A stretch of DNA of 28,519 bases from positions 1 through 28,519 of the forward strand of contig JBNGIQ010007950.1 in assembly GCA_049999765.1 (NCBI GenBank), read 5' to 3'. The stretch is from Phaeoceros laevis. Its lineage: Eukaryota; Anthocerotophyta; Anthocerotopsida; Notothyladales. Below the pieces are notes generated by a model. It was not told the origin of the DNA and made no database searches. It saw nothing but the letters and a program-made list of their open reading frames with translations. The translations under genes and the position numbers were made by a program. Of the stretch, positions 1 to 9,799 are shown one piece after another. The number at the start of each line of letters is the position of its first letter. The first letter of the stretch is position 1.

Positions 1-2662
1 GACAAGCAGGTTGGACGAGAAGAGTTGTTGTGGAGGCAGTATTTCTTGGACCCCACATTGTGGTGGGACTGCAGGACGAACAAGAAGAGCGCGCGCTCTC
101 CCGACTTCAGGCATAAGGAGTCCAGGGAGCCCCTGTGGCTGAACAACATCTATAAGCCTGACTGGGTGGATGCGGAGCTGGCTGCCTTGGACAAGCAGTT
201 TGGACGGTCTGCTCAGCCTGCATCCAACCCCTTTTTGCATCATAATGCTGGTGCTCCGACGGTGCCAGAGTGCCAAGGGTACGGAACGGCTCAGGCTGTA
301 ATCGAACAACTTTGTGAGAATGGGCAGCTAAGTCCAGCAGTGGACGCTTTGACCATCTTGGCGGAGAAACAATTTCGTGTGTCCTCCTCTCTGCTGTACA
401 GAGTCATTCGGATATGCGGGGCTGACAAAAATCTGGTGTTGGGGCGACGGACTTGATGATCTCACTGTCAAGCTTGGGTACGGATCTGACACATTTTTGG
501 GAAACCATCTCTTGCGCATGTATGCATGTGGAGGTAGGCTACAGGAGGCCATGGATGTGTTCAACAGGGTAGGAAAACCAGATGTCTTCATGTGGTCTTC
601 CATAATCTCTGCACATGCCAAGCATGGGAAACCGAAGGTGGCCATACAACTCTACCGTGAGATGCGTAAGTCAGGAATGAAGGCGGATGGTTACGTCTTT
701 GTAGCTGCCTTTCAAGCTTGTACATTTGCCGGTGACTTGGAATCTGGCAAGAAAGTGCACTCTGATGTGTTGCACAGTGGCAATCATACTAACTTGTTTG
801 TTGGCAACTGCCTGGTTGACATGTATGCAAAATGTGGCGAATTGAAAGATGCACGCCAGGTTTTTGACAACATGGCCACAAAGGATGTGGTGACATGGAC
901 AGCGCTTATCGCTGGGTACGCACAGCAAGGACTCGGCCAAAAGGTGCTTCTTGTGTGTGGACAAATGGAGGAGGCGGGCCTCATTTTGGCTGACTATGTT
1001 ACTTTTATTTTCCTTCTGAAGGCGTGTGCAAGCACTAGAGCCTTGCAGAAGGGTAGGCAGCTTCACTCACAGATTGTCAAAAGAGGACTGCTGGATAACG
1101 TAGTGGTGGGCACCTGCCTGGTAGACATGTATGCAAAATGTGGTGAGCTGGAAGATGCACGCCAGGTTTTTGACAACATGGACACAAAGAATGTGGTAAC
1201 ATGGACAGCCCTGATCACTGGGTATGCACAGCAAGGACTCGGCCAAGAGGCGCTTGTTGTGTACGGACAAATGGAGGACACGGGTCTCATTTTGGCCGAC
1301 CATATTACTTTTGCAAGCATTTTGAAGGCGTGTGCAAGCACTGGTGCCATACAGAAGGGTAGGGAGCTGCACTCAAAGATTGTCAAAAGAGGTCTGCTGG
1401 ATGATGTAGTGGTGGGCAGCTGTCTGGTGGACATGTATGCAAAATGTGGTGAGCTGGACGTTGCATGCCAGGTTTTTGACAGCATGGCCTCAAAGGATGT
1501 GGTGACATGGAATGCCCTGATTGCTGGTTATGCAAAGCAAGGACTCGGCCAAGAGGCGCTTGTTGTGTATGGACAAATAGAGAAGGCGGGCCTCATTCTG
1601 GCTAACCATGTGACTTTTATTTGCCTTCTGAAGGCCTGTGCAAGCACTGGTGCCTTGCAGAAGGGCAGGGAGCTGCACTCAAAGATTGTCAAAAGAGGCC
1701 TGCTGGATGATGTAGGGGTGGGCAACTGCCTGGTGGACATGTATGCAAAATGTGGTGAGCTGGAAGGTGCACGCCAGGTTTTTGCCAGCATGTACACAAA
1801 GGATGTGGTGACATGGACAGTGCTGATCGCCGGGTATGCACAGCAAGGTCTCTGCCAAGAGGCGCTTGTTGTGTATGGACAAATGGAGGAGGCGGGCCTC
1901 ATTTTGGCTAACCATGTTACTTTTATTTACCTTCTGAAGGCGTGTGCAAGCACTGGTGCCTTGCAGAAGGGCAGGGAGCTGCACTCAAAGATTGTCAAAA
2001 GAGGCCTGCTGGATGTAGTGGTGGGCAACTGCCTGGTAGACATGTATGCAAAATGTGGGGAGCTGGAAGATGCACGCGAGATTTTTGACAGCATGGCCAC
2101 AAAGGATGTGGTGACTTGGACAGTGCTGATCGCTGGGTATGCACAGCAAGGTCTCGGCCAAGAGGCGCTTGTTGTGTATGGACAAATGGAAGAGGCGGGC
2201 CTCATTTTGGCTAACCATGTTGCTTTTATTTGCCTTCTGAAGGCGTGTGCAAGCACTGGTGCCTTGCAGAAGGGCAGGGAGCTGCATTTAAAGATTGTCA
2301 AAAGAGGTCTGCTGGATGACGTAGTGGTGGGCAGCTGCCTGGTGGACGCGTATGCAAAATGTGGTGAGCTGGAAGATGCACGCCAGGTTTTTGACAGCAT
2401 GGACACAAAGAATGTGGTGACATGGAATGCCCTGATCGCTGGGTATTCACAGCAAGGATTCGGCCAAGAGGCGCTTGTGGTGTATGGACAAATGGAGGAG
2501 GGAGGCCTCATTTCGGCTGACCATGTAACTTTTGCTTGCCTTCTGAAGGCGTGTGCCAGCGCTGGTGCCTTGCAGAAGGGCAGGCAGCTTCACTCACAGA
2601 TGGTCAAAAGAGGACTGCTGGAGAACATAGTGGTGGGCAACTGTCTGGTGGAGGTTAGTTAA
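1..2662 (+). pseudogene. PDF-motif + PPR repeat protein, frameshifted and truncated
   Basis: Frame 1 is open from base 1 to about 450 and encodes a PDF motif like that of organellar ssDNA-binding (OSB) proteins (LDPTLWWDCRTNKK, then PDFRHK and LWLNN). Bases 1-20 read DKQVGR, which is how this same motif ends at 190-205, so an earlier PDF repeat probably lies upstream. After LVLGRR (about 450) the reading continues in frame 2 as DLTVKLGYGSDTF, so one base has been gained or lost at about 449-455. Frame 2 stays open to 2662 and carries PPR helices in P-L-S style (GNCLVDMYAKCGELEDA, DVVTWTALIAGYAQQG), with six similar triads. It stops at NCLVEVS in mid-repeat, so the E and DYW domains are missing. 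Family knowledge: PPR proteins bind organelle transcripts. A PDF domain at the N terminus suggests an organelle nucleic-acid role (inference). The frameshift could be real decay or a sequence error. Confidence 0.8.
1021..2655 (+). repeat. 306-base in-frame tandem repeat of PPR triads
   Basis: The landmark ggcgtgtgcaagc recurs at 1021, 1327, 1633, 1939, 2242 and 2548. Spacing is 306 bases, except one of 303 where a single codon was lost (GLLDD became GLLD, about 2011). Each unit encodes 102 residues, that is one P, one L and one S motif. Units differ by scattered substitutions only. The sixth copy is cut at about 2655. The 712-1020 stretch is a more diverged unit of the same design. Confidence 0.9.
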
Positions 2663-2784
2663 GCCCATGGTAGAGGAGCTCCAGAGTCCACACGCACAGA
2701 CACAGCAGCGTGGGAAGGTTGGACGCAAGCTTCTCCCCCATTGGGACGCTATGAGAAGCCCTTGGAAGGCTCATGAATGTGAAG

Positions 2785-4203
2785 TTAGAAGAGGAAGGAA
2801 TCGGGCCTAAGCTCCAACGGCATTTGGGACACCAAACACAGCTGGTCGTGGAGCAGCTCCCACGTCCCCGTCTCAAGGTTGAACCCCACCGTGATGGTCA
2901 AGTAACCACACTTGCCGAAGCAAACGGGGTCGCCCAAGTTTTGGGCGTAAGGGGTGCACAGCGAAAAGCACAAGAAGTCCCCAGCGCCTTGCACAAGCTG
3001 CAACATGTCCGCCGGGTGACCTGATAATAATTCCTCTCCCTGGTACAAGTCCGGGGGAAAGGTGTAGGTGTACCTGCAGCGCGTCAATCGGTGCAGCTCC
3101 TCCAAACCCAGCCCCGCCACCGCCTCCCACGTCATACTGCAGCGTACCAGCTTCCAAATGCCTAACACGATGTCAGGGCCCGAGGGCAGCACCGGTGCCA
3201 CTTCCCATATGCAGAAGATGCTTCCCCTGTGCGCCACCAGCCTCCCGCCGGGGGCATCAGGGCTTATCTCCACGGAAGAGGTCGGGAGGCAGCGGAGGTC
3301 CAGGAACTCTGGCCAGCCCAAAGTGACACCGCCTTCCGCAGGGCTCGTCACGTGGAGGGCGTTGTAACACGCGTACGTTTCGTCGTTGCAGGCCGCAACG
3401 CTTAGGGTTGGGGAGCAGTCCGAATGGCTTTGCTTGGCACCGGTGTCCACCACAGTCCACTTGCCCGCCGCCCCTTGGTCCAGGTCGTAAGTGGCCAACA
3501 GCCAGGGGCATTCGACGCTGTGGTAGTCGACGTCGTCGCCTGGTTCCTCCAAGGTGGCGATGGCTGCCTGGCAGCTGGTGAGCAGCCAGCGCCACGGCGG
3601 GAAGGGGACTTTGGGCAACATTTTGCACGTCCGTGTCAGCGGGTTGATGACGCAATACTGGTTATCCTCGGGTTCCAGCTGCAGGGGCTGGTACTGCCAC
3701 TCCTTGTTCCACTTGTTACGGATGCACACAAGGCCGTCCGCAGCCGCCTCCACGATGTAGGAATCGGATATCCAGAAGCAGCTAGGCACGAAGGACAGAT
3801 CAATTTCCACAACCTTCATGTGCATAGTGCTCCTGCCGCTCACCTGGCTGCCATCACACATCACGCACGCAAGCACGGGATGTTCCTCCGCTGCCGCCGT
3901 TGCCACCAATTGCTTGCGGAAGTCGGTGGAGGTGAGCATTTGGCGCCACCCTCGGCTCACTAATTGCAGCCGGACGAGGTGCACGGCGGGCAGGAGCAGC
4001 AGCACCCGCCGGATGAGCTCTTCCGGCATCCTGCTCCACACCGCCGCTTTCATGACCGGTGCTCCTTTGTCATGACATTGTGTGAGGAATGTTCCTTTGA
4101 ACAAGTTGAGCCGCAGAAACATTTTCTTGGGGCCTGGCGCCATCACTGGCACCTCCATCACCTCCGCGAGATCACGCGTCGCACTGGTTGCAGCGCTTCC
4201 CAT
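2785..4203 (-). CDS. F-box protein, single exon
   Basis: Open frame of 472 residues from ATG at 4203 to TAA at 2785. An F-box motif lies at about residues 56-95 (WSRMPEELIRRVLLLLP, then HLVRLQLVSRGWRQML). The remaining roughly 370 residues resemble the kelch/beta-propeller-like C-terminal halves of plant F-box proteins (CVINPLTRTCKMLPKVP is the typical 'NP.T...LP' segment). Family role: the F-box binds SKP1 in an SCF ubiquitin ligase and the C-terminal part selects the substrate; that substrate cannot be read here. Since F-boxes usually sit near the N terminus, M51 (MKAAVWSRM, at 4053) is a credible alternative start. The gene is GC-rich, unlike the adjacent PPR array, and runs convergent to it with 122 bases between their ends. 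No frameshift is seen. Confidence 0.85.
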   Translation of the reverse strand: MGSAATSATRDLAEVMEVPVMAPGPKKMFLRLNLFKGTFLTQCHDKGAPVMKAAVWSRMPEELIRRVLLLLPAVHLVRLQLVSRGWRQMLTSTDFRKQLVATAAAEEHPVLACVMCDGSQVSGRSTMHMKVVEIDLSFVPSCFWISDSYIVEAAADGLVCIRNKWNKEWQYQPLQLEPEDNQYCVINPLTRTCKMLPKVPFPPWRWLLTSCQAAIATLEEPGDDVDYHSVECPWLLATYDLDQGAAGKWTVVDTGAKQSHSDCSPTLSVAACNDETYACYNALHVTSPAEGGVTLGWPEFLDLRCLPTSSVEISPDAPGGRLVAHRGSIFCIWEVAPVLPSGPDIVLGIWKLVRCSMTWEAVAGLGLEELHRLTRCRYTYTFPPDLYQGEELLSGHPADMLQLVQGAGDFLCFSLCTPYAQNLGDPVCFGKCGYLTITVGFNLETGTWELLHDQLCLVSQMPLELRPDSFLF

Positions 4204-4260
4204 CCCTGGATTTCAACAAATGTCCAACACAACACAACGCAAGGCTTAGCTTCCTCTCTC

Positions 4261-4288
4261 CTAGTCACAAGGTCCTAGTCACAAGGTC
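4261..4288. repeat. 14-base direct repeat, two copies
   Basis: ctagtcacaaggtc occurs twice head to tail (4261-4274, 4275-4288), 58 bases upstream of the F-box start codon. No function is assigned. The remaining 4289-4498 shows no gene. Confidence 0.9.
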
Positions 4289-4498
4289 CGTTGCTTGCGA
4301 GGTTGCGCCTAGGAACCACCGGGAATGATAGACTTGGCTGTGCATAGTACATAACGACAATACTGTGATGTTCCCTCTGCAGTCACCGCCTTCACATATT
4401 GTTAGCCTACTACGGTAGTGCGCCGGCCAACTTTTGAATCACGTTGCGTTGCTGCGCCAGTAGTAGTACGGCACCACGCCCATCCACTTAAAAAGCAT

Positions 4499-4882
4499 CT
4501 ACTTACGAGGTGTGAGGCATTCTTGCTGCACACTGCTGTAAAGACTAAGGGCTTCCTGACACATCCCCTGTTGGGGATACCCTGCAAGCATAGCATTACA
4601 TGCTACGATATTCCTCTCTGAAAGTTTGTCAAATACGCCGCGAGCATCCTCCAAGCTACCACATTTTGTGTACATGTCCACCAAGCTGCAGCATAGAACC
4701 ACATCATTTTCCAGACCTTGCTCTTCGATCTGTGCATGCAGGTGCTTTCCTTTGTTTAAAGCAACCCTAAACAGAATTGGGAATAACAGAACTGACACAT
4801 CCCCTGCTGAGCATAACCTGCAGGCATTGCGGTCCATGCCACAACATTACTTTCTGGCAGCTTGTCAAACACTGTGATTAGA
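4499..4882 (-). pseudogene. PPR gene remnant
   Basis: On the minus strand the reading gives PPR helices with breaks. From 4882 it reads VFDKLPESNVVAWTAMPAGY, then after a frame change KGKHLHAQIEEQGLENDVV, SLVDMYTKCGSLEDARGVFD and NIVACNAMLAGYPQQGMCQE, ending with CLTPRK. No start codon context and no C-terminal domain are present. It lies just 3' of the DYW remnant at 5045-5934 on the same strand, so it may be a separate copy or a rearranged part of that gene. It is not functional as it stands. Confidence 0.75.
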
Positions 4883-5044
4883 TGATGTCTAAATATATGT
4901 CACACAAGTTTGTGAGCTTGTAGAAATGTGCGAGCATCCTTTGTAGCCTTCTTTGCAACAATTTATTTAACAACAGTGCTCAGCTATCTCAGATCTGTTG
5001 AAACTCCTAACGGAACATAGCTAACTAGCTAGGTGTTAGAAGGG

Positions 5045-5934
5045 AGCATCCTAAAAGCATGGTCTTGGTGCCACTTTGTCAGTCACTGCACATCCGAAGA
5101 TTCTTAGTGACTAGCAACGTTGCGCCATCTGGGGTAGTGACCTCGGGAGCTCTAAGTCAGTGCTAGTTTCTCAGCAAGTTTCTCTATGTCATTAACTGGT
5201 TTCAGAACAAGCTCTGTGTGATCCTCCTCCAACTTCCCATTGACACTCCGTACCTTGGAAGAGATATTGATCACTACAGACTTTCTCAAGCCTTCCACCA
5301 TGTCTACTAGTTACCTCTCCACCTGCCGGCATCTGCATAGATAACAAGAGCACGTAACGTGCTGGCTGCATGCTGAGGTTCTAGTTCAATACTTAAGCTT
5401 TCGAAACGCATCTTTCCATGCTCTAATTACTATAGCCACTGCATTCAGCAACGCCATCCACACCACGAAAGTGCTCTCACATGGCATCGTTAGCAACCTA
5501 CTTTTCGCCTCATCGAGATGGCCTGATCGCTCAAGAAGATCAACCATCGCTAGTCACAAGAAGGCAAATAAAACTGGCCTCATCAAGCTCTGGACACACC
5601 ATACCGTTGCATTTCTTGGAAACACTGCACTGCTTTCTGCCCGTCACTACATTGATCATGACCATTGATCATTGCAGTCCATGCCACAACAACTCTATTT
5701 GGCATACATATCCACCAGGCAGAACTAACACATAAATCCACATCAGCTTCCAGTCGTCTCTTTATCTGTGAATGAGGTTGCTTGCCCTGCTGTACAGCTC
5801 CTACAGCAGCACATCATGGTTCCAGGAGGCACATTCCTCTCTGGCAGCTTGTCAAACACTCTGCGAGCATCCCCCAAGCTTTGGAGCTGGGATTGAGTTT
5901 CCAAGTGAACGCTCACATGCTCCATGAACGTCAT
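5045..5934 (-). pseudogene. PPR-DYW gene remnant
   Basis: Read 5' to 3' on the minus strand, several frames give the expected order of a PPR-DYW C-terminal half. DARRVFDKLPERN comes near 5870, then a VVAWTAMINGHDQ segment at about 5660, then MVDLLERSGHLDEA at about 5530. An E-domain-like YADAGRW follows at about 5335. Last come a KLEEDHTELVLKP stretch and LLVTKNLRMCSD near 5100, which is the DYW-domain zinc region, interrupted by a stop in place of the second Cys of CxxC. Stops and frame changes break it at several places. The 5590-5870 part is a close inverted copy of plus-strand 19990-20237. Confidence 0.75.
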
Positions 5935-6199
5935 GTTCTTTTTCTAGTAAAGAACGTAAGCTGACAGCCTGACCCTAATAGGCCTAAAGCATGTTCGTAA
6001 GTTACACGAGCTGCGTTTGCTGTGAAGGTGGAGTCGGCAAGATGGGGGACGCTTGTCGTCGGCTTACTGGTGGAGCAGGTGCAGGTTCAAAAGCCAGTAT
6101 ATGTCATGTCACAAGGCAAGAATGTGCTACAGCTCTACTGCTGGACATTACAGAATGGTTTCATGCGTTGCTGACTTGTGGTGGTGCTCTGTTGCCTTT

Positions 6200-8130
6200 A
6201 TGAGCTTCAGTTTCAGGCAAGCAATGGTGGTGCGTCGTTTGTGGCACCGGAAAGGCCCGAGGGCAGATATTAGAACCTGGTGTTCCTCCACCCCTGAGGA
6301 CGATGAGAAAGACAAGCGGATGTTTATTTTTGGGATTGGATATACTGGCCTTGCACTAGCTGCTTCGCTCCAGAGAGAAAACTGGTATACTCCCTCAGAT
6401 CAAGTACAAAGCACCTTTCTATTGCATAGTCCGTATGGCTATCTGCTTCGCGGAATCTGTTAGGCAACTGTAACCTTACGTAGTGGGGATATGGTCAATT
6501 CTGCAGGTCTGAAGGGCATCTTCTCTTGGTGAGCCTGTGGCAGGACTGTGTCAGGAACATGCCGAACCAGGGAGAAAAGGGATGCTCTTGAGCTACGTGG
6601 GTTTCGCACCTTTTTGTTCAACCCAGACAATGACAATGACGGTGAAGAAGAGCAGTGAGTTTTCTCGAAAACACCTGCGTGTGGTGCCCTTTTGACATGC
6701 ACAGGTTAAGGCTGACGTTTCCCGCAGCATGTAGTGTAAAGCTCGGGAGCACATTGTGAGTGTATATGTTCAGATCGTATCTCAGCTGGCTTGTCTTTCG
6801 CATTTTTTTAGCACACATCATCTGCGCCAATGGCTTTGGCAGGGATGAGTGTATACAGGCATTGAGAAACGCAACCCATATTCTAAGCACGGTGCCTCCG
6901 GTTGGTGATTTTGACAAAGATCCTGTATGTACTTAACTCCATGCGAACCGCTCCATAGAATGGTTTCTGGTCTAAGGTCGAGGGTTTAAGAATTGGTATA
7001 CCCGGATGTGCAGGTCCTGAGCAGCCACTATGAACACCTGGTACAGTTAGGAGCCTTTGGCAAACTTCGGTGGATCGGGATATTATCCTCAACTGGTCTG
7101 TTGCTCATTTTCCTTATGTGCTGCTCTGCCATCCAACTTTCATACTCGGGCAGTTGCCCTCATCTCTGAATTGCTCCTGCTATTGCCCTTGTGGTATACG
7201 CAGGAGTATATGGAGATCATGGAGGAGAATGGGTTGATGAAGAGTGAGTGGAATTCAGCAACTGCTGCTGTTTATTCTCCCTTGGTTTGTCCATTGTCCT
7301 TTAGTCGGCTTGTATCAACTCTTGCAGGACCGAAGTCCAACCTGGAGACGGAAGAGCCCGGGCCAGGGTAGAGGCCGAAAAATCCTGGCTCCAGCTGGGA
7401 AATGATGTGGGAACACCAGTCCAAGTATTCCGTCTTGGAGGCATATATGGTCCTAACCGAAGGTTGGTTCACCAGTGTAAAAAAGACTGGGGTGGTGTGA
7501 CGGTTTGCTGTATTTAGTGCTTACCTTGTCCCGACTCCTGAATTTGTCATGCAACAGAAGGTGATGGCACCTCTAATTTGTTAGGCACCTTAGGCTACGA
7601 AGGCGAAATTTTGTGACATACTTCTAACATGAGGCATGACAGTGCATGGGAGACCGTAGTTCAGAGAGCCCCGTTATCAGCTCAGCAGAAACTGCGAGAA
7701 GCCCGACAATTTACTTCTCGAGTGCATGTAGCAGACATTTGTCAAGTTGTGTTTGCGAGCATTCAGTACCCCAGTTCCGGGTGAGCAACCTTTTCGTAAG
7801 TTTTGGTCACTGTACTGGCATTCAAGCCAGGACGCTAGTACTGTCTTCAACTTAACTGACCTGTTAAATTCGCTGTGTAGGAGAGTTTTCAATGTAGTCG
7901 ACGATGACCCGGCGCCGCGGTCTGTGGTTTTAGAGTTCGCCAGGAAGCTAAGGGAGGGTTGCGTTGTCAACCCCACAGATACGGAAGTGGACATGGTACC
8001 TGTTAGAACAGCTGGAAAGCGAGTTCTCAACAGGCGGATTAAGGATGAGCTTCACGTCAAGCTGTTGTACCCCAACTACAAGGTAGGTCTGATGTCGATT
8101 GCACAAGGTATCAAGTTCCCTTTCGAATGA
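6200..8130 (+). CDS. YeeZ-like NAD(P)-binding Rossmann (atypical SDR) protein, eight exons
   Basis: Splicing at consensus GT-AG sites joins exons 6200-6384, 6544-6654, 6843-6924, 7014-7095, 7204-7243, 7328-7462, 7643-7780 and 7881-8130. The total is 1023 bases, giving 340 residues with no internal stop; every phase fits. The N terminus has a basic, possibly organelle-targeting stretch (residues 1-28). The dinucleotide motif FGIGYTG follows at about 44-50. Next come VSGTCRT, HILSTVPPVGDF, LSSTGVYGDHGGEW (about 150-165), VFRLGGIYGP, a RVHVADICQ helix and the C-terminal FNVVDDDPAPR. These match, in order, plant relatives of E. coli YeeZ annotated as NAD(P)-binding Rossmann proteins. The family is extended-SDR-like; its substrate is not established. 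A second ATG at 6224 is an alternative start. Introns are 84-188 bases. This is the best evidence for normal gene structure in the window. Confidence 0.88.
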
Positions 8131-9322
8131 TACGATATGATATGTAGCAATTGATTGGGCAGCCAGCCAGGAGCAACTAGTGTTTACAACACAATGTTGC
8201 AAGCAGACATGAATGTGCCATGTATGCTCTTGCAACATGGATGGATCCATTCCGAGTCATGGATACCCAATGTGACCTCTCATGGAGCATCATGGACACT
8301 ACTGCTGGACCTGTAGCTGCTATCTGCCATGGATAGATATGCATGGTCACAAACTAACTAAGCTAACAGCTCTAGGCATGGAGGTTCTTGATAAAATACG
8401 AAAGGCCTGCAGGCAGGCGTCCAGAAGCTATCCAAAGGTGTGCACATCCATGGATATCGGAACCCATGGGTTTGAAAATGTTTCTTCACAGGAAATGAAT
8501 TCATTCGCAAGCTTGGGATGGCTAGACAGATACTGCCAGTTGCAAGCTGTAGGTTTTGGTTTTCACCCTAGCCGTGGTGGAGTTTTAGGACCCCGCTTTT
8601 CGATCGCGGTTATTACGGTGTGGCTAGATAGTACGCGTGACCCCCTCCTATTCTCAGCCATGGTCACAAACAAAAAAATTCGCGTGGCTGGATAGTAGAG
8701 TACGTGTCCCACTTCGAGAGAGGTTCGGGACAAACGTTTCGTTTCTTACAGAAACCTGGCGTTCACTACGCTTTAGCGTTTCGTAGGAGATTCTATTGTA
8801 CATGAACGAGCTAGATTTGAATACAGCATCTTCCCATTGGCCGTGGTCACCTTGAAGAATTCGAAATTCAAGCGCGCAACAGCCTGAATTTGAGGGAATA
8901 GTGTAAAAACTTGCAGCCACCATAGCCAGCCTTCGCCCTTTCATCTACCGTGCTGATTGTTGTTTGCATCAGAAGCTAAGTGCCCACGGAGTCCCTCCCA
9001 CCCGCCTTGCTTGCAGTGAAGACCCTCTTCCTCCACCCAATTGGAGGCAAGTCCTCCGTAGGAGGCAAGCTGCTAGAGAGGCTGCTCCTACAACATCAGC
9101 TGTGCCAGGTACTTGTTTTGTGCATCAGCAACCAGTCAAGTTTCCACTAACCTGCAGCATATGAAGGCACCACTAACCACTCACCTGCTCCCTTGGATTG
9201 CTGCAGCCAAGGATGGCCCGCAAAAAGGTTGCTGCTCACACAAGGGTGAGCAGCGTGGCCTTGAGGGAGGGCCTATCCTCCTGGACGGTTCGCCAGCCAA
9301 GGACGTCCAAGCAGCAGCCACC
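8131..9322. other. Intergenic, no gene recognised
   Basis: After the stop of the YeeZ-like gene the first few hundred bases are probably its 3' UTR. Open frames here (for example plus 8282-8695 and minus 8654-8944) match no family I know and have unremarkable composition. I see no RNA gene. Confidence 0.5.
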
Positions 9323-9660
9323 AAAAAAAGGAAGGAAATGGACTCTAGCTGTCTTCGGCTGGCCATGCAAGCTTGCGCAGAGGGGTCCACCCTACGAGAT
9401 GCACACCGTGATTTTGGTGTGCCCAAGAGCATACTATCCAGCTGGAACCGGAAGGAAAGAGCAGGCTCCACAAAATGGGGAACAGTCTTCAGTGTAGAAG
9501 AGGAGGAGCACATTGCCCTGTGGTGCATACGCCGTCAAAACATGGCCTGAACACCAACAATGAGCAACCTGAAGCACATCGTCCAGTAGATTGTGTCTGA
9601 TGGGCGGCACACTCCATTCACCAACGGGGTCCACTCGAGTTTTGCCCACCACAGATGTAG
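9323..9660 (+). mobile_element. Relic of pogo/Tigger-like transposase (psq HTH region)
   Basis: The translation carries an N-terminal pipsqueak-type helix-turn-helix: LRLAMQACAEGSTLRDA, then HRDFGVPKSILSSW. An acidic FSVEEEEHIALWC helix follows, as in the first DNA-binding part of pogo/Tigger/jerky transposases. The frame stops at 9550 (RRQNMA), but the following bases still read GRHTPFTNGV, which resembles the conserved GR.TPF.NG.P segment of the second HTH. No DDE catalytic domain follows; PPR remnants begin within 150 bases. It is therefore a truncated, inactive piece of a class II element. A domesticated psq-domain gene is less likely given the stops. Confidence 0.6.
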
Positions 9661-9693
9661 TGACGTGCACTGCCATGATTTGGCACTAAAATA

Positions 9694-9717
9694 CTATCTA
9701 TCTATCTATCTATCTAT
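9694..9717. repeat. (CTAT)6 microsatellite
   Basis: Six perfect copies of ctat between the transposase relic and the PPR remnant. Confidence 0.95.
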
Positions 9718-9799
9718 GATTGCAGATACGCTAAACATGGACTTGGTGCAGAAGACCTTGCTCTTTATACCGGCATGCAACTTGAAGAGACTAGCCCCA

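Noticed and set aside
671-2511. Many long minus-strand open frames across the PPR array
   Set aside because: They repeat with the 306-base period and are antisense images of the PPR coding strand, rich in Ser/Cys/Pro with no domain.
3424-3963. Plus-strand open frame of 179 codons
   Set aside because: It lies antisense within the GC-rich F-box gene and has no recognisable domain.
8071-8090. Splice-donor-like aag|gtaggt in the last exon of the YeeZ-like gene
   Set aside because: Reading through gives VGLMSIAQG, which fits the family's C-terminal end, so no intron is needed.
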